Notes: generated from the letters alone by a model not told the origin. A stretch of DNA of 64,000 nucleotides from Pseudomonas plecoglossicida NBRC 103162 = DSM 15088 (GCF_000730665.1 NZ_BBIV01000006.1:124001-188000); one strand, 5' to 3'. Numbered from the stretch's first letter, positions 25,024 to 34,685 are shown. Translations and numbers: made by a program.

Positions 25024-26301
25024 GTGTCGTCCCACCCCCTCCCCACGGTATCTCACGCTACTTCAACAGCGGCGCAAGAGCGTGAAAACTATTTTGCATC
25101 CCCTGATTTGCCCACGCAGTTGGGGCCTCTGGGTATTCGCTACGACTTCAATGACGGCGCACGTGTGCTGCTCCCGAACGGCCGATGGCGTGTCGAAATA
25201 TGGGATGCCGATACCGATAACCTGCTGTTCGCTTGCGATTCGGACGAAGGCTGGGTCACGAGTACCAAGAAATTCTTTGTTCGCTTTAATCTCAAAGTGT
25301 TCAAACGTGATGACAGCACGCCGATACTTGACCATACGCTGGACTTGCGTGACCAGGAGGTGCGGATCGCTTTCCCGGTGGGTACGCTTGGAGACGTTGT
25401 CGGCTGGGTTCCTTATGCCGAGCGGATGCGCGAGCAACACCAATGTCGGCTCGAGTGCACGATGGGGCCGCTGCTTATCGAGCTGTTCGCCGCTAGCTAT
25501 CCGCAGATCCGCTTTACCGAGCCCTTAGAGTATGTCGGGCGCCAGCCTTATGCCACTTATCGGATCGGCCTGTTCTTCAACGGCAATCTCGACAACCAGC
25601 CGATTGATTTTCGCATGGTGGGATTGCACCGCACGGCAGGCTACATCCTCGGTGTTGATCCCACCGAGATTGTCCCGAGGTTGCAACTGAACGCTGCGCG
25701 CACCATCCATGAGCCCTACGTCTGCATCGCCACCAAAGCATCCTGTCAGGCGAAGTTCTGGAACAACGGTACGGGCTGGGACGAGGTGGTAGCTTTTCTC
25801 AAGGGGCAAGGTTATCGCGTCCTTTGCATCGATCAGAAAGCGACGGTTGGACAGGGCTTTGTCTGGAACCATATTCCCCATGGCGCAGAAGACTTTACCG
25901 GCGATATCCCGCTGCCCGAACGGGTGGCGTTGCTGCAGCATGCCGAGTTCTTCATGGGGCTGTCCAGTGGCCTGGCATGGCTGGCATGGGCCTGCCGTAT
26001 CCCGGTGGTGCTGATTAGCGGTTTCACCTTGCCTGGTTGCGAGTTCCACACCCCTTACCGCGTATTTAACTCGCACGTATGTAATGGCTGTTGGGATGAT
26101 GTGCGCATCGATTTTGATCATCAGGACTTTTTGTGGTGTCCGCGTCACAAAGGCACGGAGCGACAGTATGAATGCAGTCGCTTTATTACCGGAAAACAGG
26201 TGATCGGTCATATCCGGCGTTTGCAGCAAGACCTGCACGGCCTCCATGCTGTAAACGACGGAGTGCTTTCTAGACTGTTACAGGTCAATCAAGTCGAATA
26301 A
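25024..26301 (+). CDS. Autotransporter strand-loop-strand O-heptosyltransferase (TibC/Aah family)
   Basis: 425 aa, GTG start at 25024 with AGGAG 6 nt upstream; the overlapping ATG at 25022 is out of frame. Glycosyltransferase-9-like C-terminal half (FMGLSSGLAWLAWACRIPVVLISGF) and a cysteine cluster HVCNGC, WCPRH, YECSRF near the end, the metal-finger motif of dodecameric BAHT enzymes. Transfers heptose from an ADP-heptose precursor to Ser in the repeats of the adjacent autotransporter, in the cytoplasm before secretion. Same orientation and 162 bp after its target. A decayed copy of its 3' end lies before the autotransporter. Confidence 0.92.
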   Translation: MSSHPLPTVSHATSTAAQERENYFASPDLPTQLGPLGIRYDFNDGARVLLPNGRWRVEIWDADTDNLLFACDSDEGWVTSTKKFFVRFNLKVFKRDDSTPILDHTLDLRDQEVRIAFPVGTLGDVVGWVPYAERMREQHQCRLECTMGPLLIELFAASYPQIRFTEPLEYVGRQPYATYRIGLFFNGNLDNQPIDFRMVGLHRTAGYILGVDPTEIVPRLQLNAARTIHEPYVCIATKASCQAKFWNNGTGWDEVVAFLKGQGYRVLCIDQKATVGQGFVWNHIPHGAEDFTGDIPLPERVALLQHAEFFMGLSSGLAWLAWACRIPVVLISGFTLPGCEFHTPYRVFNSHVCNGCWDDVRIDFDHQDFLWCPRHKGTERQYECSRFITGKQVIGHIRRLQQDLHGLHAVNDGVLSRLLQVNQVE

Positions 26302-26415
26302 GGGGCGCACGAGTAAAGTATGGCGAGCGGGGTTTGGGTGGTGAGTTTGCTTTTTGGCCGTTGACGATATACTCGCGCGCCGACTCACTACATGATTTTG
26401 TCTACACCCTCCTAG

Positions 26416-27060
26416 GGAATCTCCGAACAAGTCTTCAGCCGTGGTGAAATACACCTTCACCACCTGACCCGAGCCGCCCATGAGCCAGATGAGCTTTTCC
26501 GACTTCGAATACGCCGGCAAACGCAAGCAAACCCGCCGCGAACGATTCCTTGCCGAGATGGATCAGGTCGTGCCCTGGAGCGGCTTGCTGACGTTGATCA
26601 AGCCGTATTACCCAAAGGCCGGCGGTGGCCGCAAACCGTATCCGTTGGAAACCATGCTGCGTATTCACCTGTTGCAGAACTGGTTTTCGCTGAGCGACCC
26701 GGCCATGGAAGAAGCACTGTATGAAATCACGCCCATACGCCAGTTCGCCCATTTGACCCTGAGCGCGCCGATTCCTGAAGACACCACGATCATGAGTTTC
26801 CGGCATTTACTAGAAAGCATAAGTTGGCACCGTCGATCCTTGCGGTCATCAATGGTTATTTGCAGGAAAAAGGCCTCTCTCTGCGTCAGGGCACCATTGT
26901 CGATGCGACGATTATCCATGCGCCCAGCTCGACCAAGAACGAAGACGGCAAGCGTGATCCAGAGATGCACCAAACGAAGAAAGGGAACCCATACTTCTTT
27001 GGGATGAAGGCCCATATCGGTGCTGACGTTGAGTCGGGGCTGGTTCACCACGTTCACTGC
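26416..27060 (+). mobile_element. Truncated IS5-family insertion sequence
   Basis: The left end begins GGAATCTCCGAACAAG directly after a CTAG at 26412-26415, the YTAR target type of IS5-family elements. It contains a broken transposase. Homology stops near 27060 inside the transposase, where unrelated sequence starts; no right inverted repeat is present. Confidence 0.8.
26480..27060 (+). pseudogene. IS5-family transposase, frameshifted and 3'-truncated
   Basis: The first frame (26480 to about 26815) begins MSQMSFSDFEYAGKRKQTRR and reads to FRHLLE. The sequence continues in another frame as KHKLAPSILAVINGYLQEKG; one missing A near 26815 explains the shift. The DDE first Asp is in IVDATIIHAP and homology ends at ESGLVHHVHC. 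About 130 C-terminal residues with the other catalytic residues are lost, so it cannot act. Confidence 0.85.
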
Positions 27061-27635
27061 TTCCAGCAGACTGATTTAATCCGCACTGTGCCAGAGCTAG
27101 GCCCATAATCTTCGCCATGACGCACAATGCGAAACGTAAACCCTTCAGCGCCATATCGCGTGTCTACTCGTGCTCCAGCAGGATAACCTAAGGAAAATCT
27201 GCCCGCCGTTGGGGATATAAGTATGGAAATAGGCTCGCCCCCGGACCAGGCATAGTGAATATCGAGCAGACGGAACGTGGGGTTGAGTACTTCGAACTCG
27301 ACAGTGACTGTCATGGGTTTACTGAGAGGGCTGTCAACGTTATGGATGCCAACAACCATGGCGTTCCAAGCCATATTGTCTTCGGCTGCCTGTTGATAAG
27401 ACAGTGCGCGGCCTGCGCCCAGTGCGACGATCATTGCATTAACGGGAGCACCACGGGCCGGCATGGGCTGAATGTTCAGCCCAGAAGAGAATCGGAATTT
27501 GTTGCCGTCAGGATATAGCCTTCCTATTGGTTCGTTCGCAAAGTCTTCGCACCCTTCACCAGCGTTTACATGGCTCACCTTGAATCTCAGCGGCTGCGAG
27601 TGCCCTGCGCGGTGCTTGATTGTTGGATGTGACAT
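27054..27635 (-). CDS. Unrecognised protein, C-terminus altered at the IS junction
   Basis: 193 aa from ATG 27635 (the open frame reaches 27752 but without an RBS). I do not recognise it. There is no signal peptide or membrane helix; the sequence is rich in predicted beta strands (FRLLDIHYAWSGGEPISILI, GFTFRIVRHGEDYGPSSG), suggesting a beta-sandwich. The last residues (KQ, stop 27054-27056) come from IS DNA, so the native C-terminus has been replaced. Convergent with the IS fragment and divergent from metE. Confidence 0.55.
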   Translation of the reverse strand: MSHPTIKHRAGHSQPLRFKVSHVNAGEGCEDFANEPIGRLYPDGNKFRFSSGLNIQPMPARGAPVNAMIVALGAGRALSYQQAAEDNMAWNAMVVGIHNVDSPLSKPMTVTVEFEVLNPTFRLLDIHYAWSGGEPISILISPTAGRFSLGYPAGARVDTRYGAEGFTFRIVRHGEDYGPSSGTVRIKSVCWKQ

Positions 27636-27782
27636 ACGTGCATTCTCACTAAGTGGGGGGATGACAGTATGAAAGGCTGTCTCGCAAGGCGGAACTGGCA
27701 AAAATATCAGGTGGGATTCAGGGATAGCTCCCTGCAAACCACTGACAAACATGAAAAATACTACAGTACTTCACGAAAAAAA

Positions 27783-27795
27783 TGAGTTTGCCTCA
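27783..27795. promoter_or_regulatory. MetR-like palindrome upstream of metE
   Basis: TGAGTTTGCCTCA has the TGAR-N5-YTCA layout of the MetR site (consensus TGAA-N5-TTCA) with one symmetric change. It lies about 60 bp before the metE ATG. No metR gene is adjacent. Tentative. Confidence 0.4.
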
Positions 27796-27854
27796 TGACT
27801 GCATGATCCTGACAATCACCTTTATCGAATTTCTCGCTAGAAGGACAGGACACC

Positions 27855-30158
27855 ATGGCACTGGCACACAACCTCGGCTTTCCGCGCATCGGCCGTGACC
27901 GAGAGCTCAAGCACGCCCAGGAAGCATTCTGGAAAGGCGAGCTGAGCGAAGCCGGTTTGCGCGCGGTCGGGCGTGAGCTGCGTGCCGCGCACTGGCAGGT
28001 ACAGAAGGACGCCGGTATCGAGCTGCTCCCTGTGGGCGATTTCGCCTGGTACGACCAGGTGCTCACCCACTCGCTGACGTTCGGCGTGATTCCGCCGCGT
28101 TTCCGTGGCCATGAAGGCGCCAGGCCCACGCTGAAGACCTTGTTCGACATGGCTCGAGGCGCAGTGGCAGCGAAGGGCAGCGACAGCTGCTGCGGTGGCG
28201 CCCATGCCCAGGAAATGACCAAGTGGTTCGACACCAACTATCACTACCTCGTACCTGAGTTCACGGCCGACCAGCAGTTCGCCCTGAGCTGGGAGCAACT
28301 GTTTGAAGAGGTAGAAGAAGCCAAGGCGCTGGGCCATGCGGTCAAGCCGGTGGTAATCGGCCCGCTGACCTACCTGTGGCTCGGCAAGGCCAAGGGCGCC
28401 GACTTCGACAAGCTGGAGCTGGTCGAGCGCCTGCTGCCGCTCTACGACGAAATCTTCAACCGCCTGGCCGCCCAGGGCGTGCAGTGGGTCCAGATCGACG
28501 AGCCGATCCTGGTGCTGGACCTTCCGCAGGAATGGAAAAACGCCTACGAGCGCGTCTACAACATCTTGCAGCGTGCGCCGCTGAAAAAACTGATCGCTAC
28601 CTACTTCGGTGGGCTCGAAGAGAACCTGGGCCTGGCGGCGAACCTGCCGGTGGACGGCCTGCACATCGACCTCGTGCGTGCGCCCGAGCAGTACCCGACC
28701 ATCCTCGATCGCCTGCCAGCCTACAAAGTGCTTTCCTTGGGCGTGGTCAACGGCCGCAACGTCTGGGCCAGCGACCTGGCGAACGCCGCCGGCCTGCTGC
28801 AGGATGCCGCCGAGCGCCTGGGTGATCGTCTGTGGGTCGCGCCATCCTGCTCGCTGCTGCACAGCCCGGTCGACCTGGCCCGTGAAGACAAGCTCGACGC
28901 AGAGCTCAAGGGCTGGCTGGCCTTCGCCGTGCAGAAGTGCCAGGAAGTCGCGGTGCTGACCAAGGCCGTCAACGAACCGGGTGCTGCCGACGTCATTGCC
29001 GCCGTGGCACGCAGCTGCGCCACCCAGGCCAGCCGCGCGGCCTCGCCGCGGATTCACAAGCCAGCGGTACAAGCTCGCCTGGCCGCCATCACGCCAGCCG
29101 ACAGCCAGCGCCGGTCGGCCTTCGCGCAGCGTATCGCCAAGCAACGCGCAGGTCTTGGCCTGCCTGCCTACCCGACCACCACCATCGGCTCCTTCCCGCA
29201 GACGTCGGCGATCCGCCTCGCACGGCAGTCGTTCAAGCAGGGCAAGCTGACCAAGGGCGACTATGTCGAAGCCATGCAGAGCGAAATCCGCCACGCCGTA
29301 GAGATTCAGGAGAATCTGGGTCTGGATGTGCTGGTGCACGGTGAAGCGGAACGCAACGACATGGTCGAGTACTTCGCCGAGCAGTTGGACGGCTACATCT
29401 TCACCCGCTTCGGCTGGGTCCAGAGCTATGGCTCTCGCTGCGTCAAGCCAGCCGTGATCTTCGGCGACCTGAGCCGCCCCAGGGCGATGACGGTGGAGTG
29501 GATCAAGTACGCTCAAGGCCTGACCAGCAAGGTGATGAAGGGGATGCTGACGGGGCCCGTGACCATGCTGATGTGGTCCTTCCCCCGCGAAGACCTGAGC
29601 CGTGAAGTGCAGGCGCGCCAGCTTGCCCTGGCCATTCGCGACGAGGTGGTCGACCTGGAGGCCGCAGGGATCAAGATCGTGCAGATCGATGAAGCCGCCT
29701 TCCGCGAAGGCCTGCCGCTGCGCAAGAGCGCCTGGGCTGGCTACCTCGACTGGGCAACCGAAGCCTTCCGCCTGTGCGCATCCGGTGTGCGTGACGAAAC
29801 GCAGATCCACACCCACATGTGCTACAGCGAGTTCAACGACGTGATCGAGTCGATCGCGGCAATGGACGCGGATGTCATCACCATCGAGACCTCACGTTCG
29901 GACATGGAGCTGCTGGAGGCTTTCGAGCAGTTCGACTACCCGAACGAGATCGGCCCGGGTGTCTACGACATCCATTCGCCGCGGGTGCCGACCAGGGACG
30001 AGATCATCAAGTTGCTGAACAAGGCTGCCCAGCGTATTCCTGCCGAGCGCCTGTGGGTCAACCCGGACTGCGGCCTGAAGACCCGTGCCTGGCCGGAGAC
30101 CGAAGCGGCCCTGGTGAACATGGTCGCTGCCGCTCGCTCACTGCGCGCCACGGTTTGA
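27855..30158 (+). CDS. metE: Cobalamin-independent methionine synthase
   Basis: 767 aa. Transfers the methyl group from 5-methyltetrahydrofolate-triglutamate to homocysteine. Two TIM-barrel halves: N-terminal (1-about 390) and catalytic C-terminal (about 430-765), the latter with zinc ligands in [10 protein letters not shown] and NPDCGLKTR and the IGSFPQT substrate loop. Full length. ATG 27855 follows AGGACAGGACACC. Only 102 bp separate it from the furthest reading of the divergent unknown gene. The usual neighbour metR is absent. Confidence 0.96.
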   Translation: MALAHNLGFPRIGRDRELKHAQEAFWKGELSEAGLRAVGRELRAAHWQVQKDAGIELLPVGDFAWYDQVLTHSLTFGVIPPRFRGHEGARPTLKTLFDMARGAVAAKGSDSCCGGAHAQEMTKWFDTNYHYLVPEFTADQQFALSWEQLFEEVEEAKALGHAVKPVVIGPLTYLWLGKAKGADFDKLELVERLLPLYDEIFNRLAAQGVQWVQIDEPILVLDLPQEWKNAYERVYNILQRAPLKKLIATYFGGLEENLGLAANLPVDGLHIDLVRAPEQYPTILDRLPAYKVLSLGVVNGRNVWASDLANAAGLLQDAAERLGDRLWVAPSCSLLHSPVDLAREDKLDAELKGWLAFAVQKCQEVAVLTKAVNEPGAADVIAAVARSCATQASRAASPRIHKPAVQARLAAITPADSQRRSAFAQRIAKQRAGLGLPAYPTTTIGSFPQTSAIRLARQSFKQGKLTKGDYVEAMQSEIRHAVEIQENLGLDVLVHGEAERNDMVEYFAEQLDGYIFTRFGWVQSYGSRCVKPAVIFGDLSRPRAMTVEWIKYAQGLTSKVMKGMLTGPVTMLMWSFPREDLSREVQARQLALAIRDEVVDLEAAGIKIVQIDEAAFREGLPLRKSAWAGYLDWATEAFRLCASGVRDETQIHTHMCYSEFNDVIESIAAMDADVITIETSRSDMELLEAFEQFDYPNEIGPGVYDIHSPRVPTRDEIIKLLNKAAQRIPAERLWVNPDCGLKTRAWPETEAALVNMVAAARSLRATV

Positions 30159-30196
30159 TGTACCTTGTCGTGGTTTGCGTCCACTAAGGTCCAGCC

Positions 30197-30745
30197 ATGA
30201 AGGCCACCCATCTCACGTTGATCTGCCATGCACCGACCGAAGCGCAGCGGTTGGGCCGATTTCACGTCGATGGGGAAGGGCTCCAGCCCGTCAAGACGCA
30301 GCCCCTGGCCTTGCCACCAGGGGCAGGCAGCCTCACCGGCCCTGAGCTGCGTGCCACGCAGACGGCGAGCCTGCTGGGGCTGCAGCCTGCCGTGGAACTG
30401 GCATTGCGTGACTGCGATCTGGGGCGCTGGAAGGGTATGTCGCTGAAGGCACTGCAACTTGATGAGCCAGACCTGCTCCAGGCATGGATGACCGACCCCG
30501 GATCAGCGCCCCATGGCGGCGAGTCGATCGCTGACCTCTGCCAGCGCGTGGCCTGCTGGCTGGACGGCTTCGCTGCGCCTGGTCATTGGGTTGCCGTGAC
30601 GCACCCGATGGTCATCCGGGCGGCGATGTTGCATGTGCTGCAGTGCCCGGTGGCGGCATTTCATCGCATCGATGTGCAGCCGCTGGCGCCGTTGCACCTG
30701 GGTCACTACGGCATGTGGCGAGTCAGACTGACTTCTGCTGACTGA
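30197..30745 (+). CDS. Histidine-phosphatase-like protein with altered RHG motif
   Basis: 182 aa. Phosphoglycerate-mutase/CobC-like fold: [19 protein letters not shown] and [10 protein letters not shown] retain the second Arg, the Glu and the second His. The N-terminal motif, normally L-x-R-H-G-x-T, reads LICHAPT, so Arg becomes Cys10 and Gly becomes Ala12 while His11 stays. It may be a weakened or repurposed phosphatase. It follows metE by 38 bp on the same strand and overlaps the convergent binding-protein gene by 40 bp. A CobC-like role in B12 metabolism is possible but unproven. Confidence 0.72.
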   Translation: MKATHLTLICHAPTEAQRLGRFHVDGEGLQPVKTQPLALPPGAGSLTGPELRATQTASLLGLQPAVELALRDCDLGRWKGMSLKALQLDEPDLLQAWMTDPGSAPHGGESIADLCQRVACWLDGFAAPGHWVAVTHPMVIRAAMLHVLQCPVAAFHRIDVQPLAPLHLGHYGMWRVRLTSAD

Positions 30746-31755
30746 TCGGCGGGCGCCTTGCCGGTGGCGAAAGCGCTCGACAGGGTTTCCAGGCCCCGGA
30801 ACAGGCGGATGCCAGCCTGCATGGCATCGGCATCGAGGATGACGATACGGCCTTGCTTGACCGCGTCCATCTGACGGGTGACGGGATCGCTTCGCAGGAA
30901 TTCGAGTTTTTTCTGGTGATCGTCTGCAGGGAAACGACGACGGTCCATGCGCGCGATGATGATCCATGTCGGGTTGGCCTTGGCCAGGGTTTCCCAACCG
31001 ACGGTTGGCCATTCTTCATGGGACTCGACGACATTGCGCACACCTAGGGTCTGCAGCATGAAATCGGCCACGCCCTGGCGACCGGCGACGTAGGGGTCGG
31101 TGTGCAGGTCTGCGCTGGAGAACCAGAACAACGCGGAGGTTTCCGACAGGTCCTTGCCGGCGAGCTGCTGCCTGGCGCGATCCAGGCGATGGGCGAGATC
31201 GGCGTTCAACGCAGCACCACGGTCCTGGACGTCGAAGATTTCTGCCAGCTGGCTGACACTCTTGTAGAGGCTGGCGATGCGAAACGGCTGGAGACGGGTG
31301 CCGTCGGCACCGACCAGGTTGTCCTTGCCTTCGCAGTCGGACGGCAGCAGGTAGGTCGGGACCCTCAGCTCGTTGAACTGCTCGCGCGTACCCACCGCGC
31401 CCTGCGGGCCGACCATCCATTCGAACTGCACGGTGACCAGCTGTGGACGCTTGCTGACAACGGCCTCGAAGCTCGGCTCGTTGTTGGCGAGCCGCTCGAC
31501 CTTGTCGTTCTGCGATTTGAACTCGGGGAGTACGTCGTTGAACCAAAGCGAGGTGCCCGCAAGCTTGCTACCCAAGCCCAGGGCATACAGAAGCTCGGTT
31601 CCGGCCTGGCCGATGCTGACGGCGCGCTCGGGTGCCTGTGCAAAGGTCTGCGGTACACCACAGTTGTCGATTGTCAGCGGGTAGTGGGTGGCGGCAGCCT
31701 GGGCGAACCCGGCAAGGCTCAATGCGCAAATCAGTGCAGCGAAGCGGGGCAGCAT
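30706..31755 (-). CDS. Periplasmic substrate-binding protein, iron-siderophore/cobalamin type
   Basis: 349 aa from ATG 31755. Signal peptide residues 1-21 (cleavage after AQA). FepB/BtuF-like type III fold: ERAVSIGQAGTELLYALGLG is the usual first lobe motif and ANPTWIIIARMD the second. No permease or ATPase gene is adjacent, so it would have to use a transporter elsewhere or act alone. Convergent with the histidine-phosphatase gene (40-bp overlap at the 3' ends). Ligand class is uncertain. Confidence 0.78.
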   Translation of the reverse strand: MLPRFAALICALSLAGFAQAAATHYPLTIDNCGVPQTFAQAPERAVSIGQAGTELLYALGLGSKLAGTSLWFNDVLPEFKSQNDKVERLANNEPSFEAVVSKRPQLVTVQFEWMVGPQGAVGTREQFNELRVPTYLLPSDCEGKDNLVGADGTRLQPFRIASLYKSVSQLAEIFDVQDRGAALNADLAHRLDRARQQLAGKDLSETSALFWFSSADLHTDPYVAGRQGVADFMLQTLGVRNVVESHEEWPTVGWETLAKANPTWIIIARMDRRRFPADDHQKKLEFLRSDPVTRQMDAVKQGRIVILDADAMQAGIRLFRGLETLSSAFATGKAPADQSAEVSLTRHMP

Positions 31756-31857
31756 GGGCGATCTCTGGACAGGGCGGCGGGGACCATTGTCGGTATCGCC
31801 AGGGTTGCTGGCAACCTGACGCCCCTTGCGGAGCGTCAAGTTGCAGCGTGGCCGTGG

Positions 31858-33258
31858 TCAGATTTGCATGGCCATGCCATCCACGTTCATCGCTGCCTGG
31901 CGCAAGGCCTCGGAGCGGGTCGGGTGCGGGTGGCAGGTGAGGGCGATGTCCTCGGCGGAAGCCGAGAACTCCATGGCCACGCAGAACTCGCCGATCATCT
32001 CGCTGACGCTCGGGCCGACCAGGTGCACACCGAGCACTTCATCGGTGTTGGCGTCGGCGATGACCTTGGCAAAGCCTTCGGTCTCGTGGTTGATCTTGGC
32101 CCGGCTGTTGGCGGTGAAGGGGAACTTGCCGACCTTGTAGGCACGGCCCTCGGCCTTGAGCTGTTCCTCGGTCTTGCCGACCGTGGCCAGCTCCGGACGG
32201 GTGTAGATCACCCCTGGGATCAGGTTGTAGTTCACCTCATGCGGTTTGCCTGCGATGCGTTCGATGCACGCCACCGCTTCGTCCTCTGCCTTGTGCGCCA
32301 GCATCGGGCCGGAAGTGACATCGCCGATCACCCAGACGCCCGGGACCGAGGTGCGATGGTGCTGGTTGTCGAGCATGCCGCGCTTGTCGGTCTGCAGCCC
32401 CACGCTTTCCAGGTTCAGGCCTTTGGTGTAGGGACGGCGGCCGATGGCGACGAGCACATAGTCGGCTTGCAGGGTCTCGGCATTACCACCGGCGGCAGGC
32501 TCCAGGACAAGGCTGACACCTTCGGCCGTCGCCGTGGCCTGCGTCACCTTGCTGCCAAGCTTGAAGGTCATGCCTTGCTTGGCGAGGGCTTTCTGCAAGG
32601 TCTTGGCGGTTTCTTCATCGGTACCTGGGCAGATACGGTCGAGGTATTCGATCACGGTGACCTGGCTGCCCAGGCGACGCCACACCGAGCCCAGCTCCAG
32701 GCCGATGACACCGGCACCGATCACCACCAGGTGCTTGGGTACCTGGGGGAGGGAAAGGGCACCGGTGGAGTCGATGATGCGCTGGTTGTCGATGGTCACA
32801 CCGGGCAGAGGGGTGGGTTCGGAGCCGGTGGCGATGACGATGTCCTTGGCCTGCAATGGGGTTTCGCTGCCATCCTCGGCCTTGACGATGACCCTGCCGA
32901 CGCCGTCCAGGCGGCCCCAGCCCTTGATCCAGTCGACCTTGTTCTTGCGGAATAGGTACTCGATGCCCTTGGTCAGGCCGGTAACGCTTTCGTCCTTCTG
33001 TTTCATCATCTGGGCGAGGTTCAGGGTGGGCTTCACTTCGATACCGAGGTGGGCGAACTCGTCACCGCTGGCTGCCTCGTACAGCTCGGAAGCATGCAGC
33101 AACGCCTTGGATGGCATGCAGCCGACGTTCAGGCAGGTACCGCCGAGGGTCGAACGACCCTCCACACAGGCGACACTGAGGCCCAGCTGACCGGCGCGAA
33201 TGGCTGCGTTGTAGCCGCCAGGGCCGCCACCGATGATCACCACGTCATAGGATTTCAT
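31858..33258 (-). CDS. lpd3: Dihydrolipoyl dehydrogenase (Lpd3 type)
   Basis: 466 aa FAD flavoenzyme. GGGPGGYNAAIRAGQLG dinucleotide fold at 10-26, redox disulfide GGTCLNVGCMPSK near 39-51, NAD fold GAGVIGLELGS near 180-190, and the His-Glu pair in HPHPTRSE near 445-452. Not next to 2-oxo acid dehydrogenase genes: it is the stand-alone third Lpd known from P. putida, whose complex partner is unclear. The N-terminal ATG has an upstream GAGTAG. Confidence 0.9.
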   Translation of the reverse strand: MKSYDVVIIGGGPGGYNAAIRAGQLGLSVACVEGRSTLGGTCLNVGCMPSKALLHASELYEAASGDEFAHLGIEVKPTLNLAQMMKQKDESVTGLTKGIEYLFRKNKVDWIKGWGRLDGVGRVIVKAEDGSETPLQAKDIVIATGSEPTPLPGVTIDNQRIIDSTGALSLPQVPKHLVVIGAGVIGLELGSVWRRLGSQVTVIEYLDRICPGTDEETAKTLQKALAKQGMTFKLGSKVTQATATAEGVSLVLEPAAGGNAETLQADYVLVAIGRRPYTKGLNLESVGLQTDKRGMLDNQHHRTSVPGVWVIGDVTSGPMLAHKAEDEAVACIERIAGKPHEVNYNLIPGVIYTRPELATVGKTEEQLKAEGRAYKVGKFPFTANSRAKINHETEGFAKVIADANTDEVLGVHLVGPSVSEMIGEFCVAMEFSASAEDIALTCHPHPTRSEALRQAAMNVDGMAMQI

Positions 33259-33317
33259 GGGTTTCTACTCCAGATGAAGAAGCGCGAGAGGGGCACAAGG
33301 GTAAGCTGAGCGCGGCG

Positions 33318-33331
33318 GATTGTATACAATC
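33318..33331. promoter_or_regulatory. Perfect GATTGTATACAATC palindrome between lpd3 and cfaB
   Basis: 14-bp perfect palindrome about 60 bp upstream of the lpd3 start, in the 204-bp divergent gap. ATTGTATACAAT is the form used by several GntR (FadR-type) regulators. No GntR gene of that type is adjacent. Confidence 0.5.
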
Positions 33332-33462
33332 TTGCGCTGATAAGATCATTCGGTTCTAGACCATGGTCGCGTTTAGCGTTGGGCGTGCAGCAATGAACTA
33401 CTCTCTTTCGAACGTGTTCGAATTAACAGGCGCCATGCCCACAATGGAAAGGAGGGTCGTTC

Positions 33463-34647
33463 ATGCTCGCGCAACTTCCGCCGGCATTGCAGAGTCTTCA
33501 TCTGCCTCTGCGCCTTAAGCTATGGGACGGTAATCAGTTCGACCTGGGGCCTAGCCCGCAGGTCACCATCCTGGTCAAGGAGCCGCAGCTGATCACTCAG
33601 CTGACCCATCCGAGCATGGCCCAGCTTGGGACGGCCTTCGTCGAAGGCAAGCTGGAGCTGGAAGGTGATATCGGCGAGGCCATTCGGGTGTGCGACGAAC
33701 TCAGCGAAGCGCTGCTGGCCGGGGAAGAAGAGTCGCTGCCGCAGCGCCAGGCCCACGACAAGGCCACTGATGCCCAGGCCATCTCCTATCACTACGACGT
33801 CTCCAACGATTTCTATCAACTCTGGCTCGACCAGGACATGGCCTATTCCTGCGCCTACTTCCGCGAACCGGACAATACCCTCGATCAGGCCCAGCAGGAC
33901 AAGTTCGACCACCTGTGCCGCAAGTTGCGCCTGCAGGCGGGTGAGTACTTGCTCGACGTGGGTTGCGGGTGGGGCGGGTTGTCGCGTTTCGCCGCGCGCG
34001 AGTATGGCGCCAAGGTCTTCGGTATCACCTTGAGCAAGGAGCAGCTCAAACTGGGTCGGCAGCGGGTCAAGGATGAGGGGCTGGCCGACAAGGTCGACCT
34101 GCAGATCCTCGACTACCGTGACCTGCCCCAGGATGGTCGCTTCGACAAGGTGGTCAGCGTGGGCATGTTCGAACATGTCGGGCATGCCAACCTGGCGCTG
34201 TATAGCCAGAAGCTGTTCGCAGCCGTGCGTGAAGGGGGTGTGGTGATGAACCACGGTATCACCGCCAAGCATATCGATGGCCGCCCGGTCGGGCGGGGCG
34301 CGGGTGAGTTCATCGACCGCTATGTGTTCCCCCATGGCGAGTTGCCGCACTTGTCGATGATCACTGCGAGCATCTGTGAAGCGGGGCTGGAAGTAGTGGA
34401 CGTGGAGAGCCTGCGCCTGCACTACGCCAAGACCCTGAACCACTGGAGCGAGAACCTGGAGAACCAGTTGCACAAGGCGGCGACGCTGGTGCCGGAGAAA
34501 ACCTTGCGCATCTGGCGGCTGTACCTGGCGGGGTGTGCCTATGCCTTCCAGAAAGGGTGGATCAACCTGCATCAGATCCTGGCGGTGAAACCTTATGCCG
34601 ACGGGCATCATGACCTGCCGTGGACACGTGAAGACCTGTATCGCTGA
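33463..34647 (+). CDS. cfaB: Cyclopropane-fatty-acyl-phospholipid synthase
   Basis: 394 aa SAM-dependent methyltransferase that adds a methylene bridge across cis double bonds of membrane phospholipid acyl chains, important in stationary phase and stress. SAM site VGCGWGGLSRFAA near residues 166-178, and VSVGMFEHVGHAN near 230-242 with the active-site region. AAAGGAGG RBS precedes ATG 33463. In P. putida the cfaB orthologue lies next to the same genes. Confidence 0.94.
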   Translation: MLAQLPPALQSLHLPLRLKLWDGNQFDLGPSPQVTILVKEPQLITQLTHPSMAQLGTAFVEGKLELEGDIGEAIRVCDELSEALLAGEEESLPQRQAHDKATDAQAISYHYDVSNDFYQLWLDQDMAYSCAYFREPDNTLDQAQQDKFDHLCRKLRLQAGEYLLDVGCGWGGLSRFAAREYGAKVFGITLSKEQLKLGRQRVKDEGLADKVDLQILDYRDLPQDGRFDKVVSVGMFEHVGHANLALYSQKLFAAVREGGVVMNHGITAKHIDGRPVGRGAGEFIDRYVFPHGELPHLSMITASICEAGLEVVDVESLRLHYAKTLNHWSENLENQLHKAATLVPEKTLRIWRLYLAGCAYAFQKGWINLHQILAVKPYADGHHDLPWTREDLYR

Positions 34648-34655
34648 AGCAATGA

Positions 34656-34681
34656 ACCGGGGCCGCATCAGCGGCCCCGGT
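34656..34681. terminator. Terminator hairpin between cfaB and clsA
   Basis: ACCGGGGCCGC (34656-34666), ATCA loop, GCGGCCCCGGT (34671-34681): 11-bp perfect stem between two convergent genes, 8 bp after the cfaB stop. Short T content, so efficiency is uncertain. Confidence 0.7.
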
Positions 34682-34685
34682 CTCG

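Noticed and set aside
27753..27854. Cobalamin riboswitch before metE
   Set aside because: Looked for the B12 box and surrounding stems; only a short AGGGATAGCTCCCT stem is present and the gap is too short for the aptamer.
31102..32955. 617-codon plus-strand frame opposite the binding-protein and lpd3 genes
   Set aside because: Spans two real genes on the other strand and has no domain; shadow.
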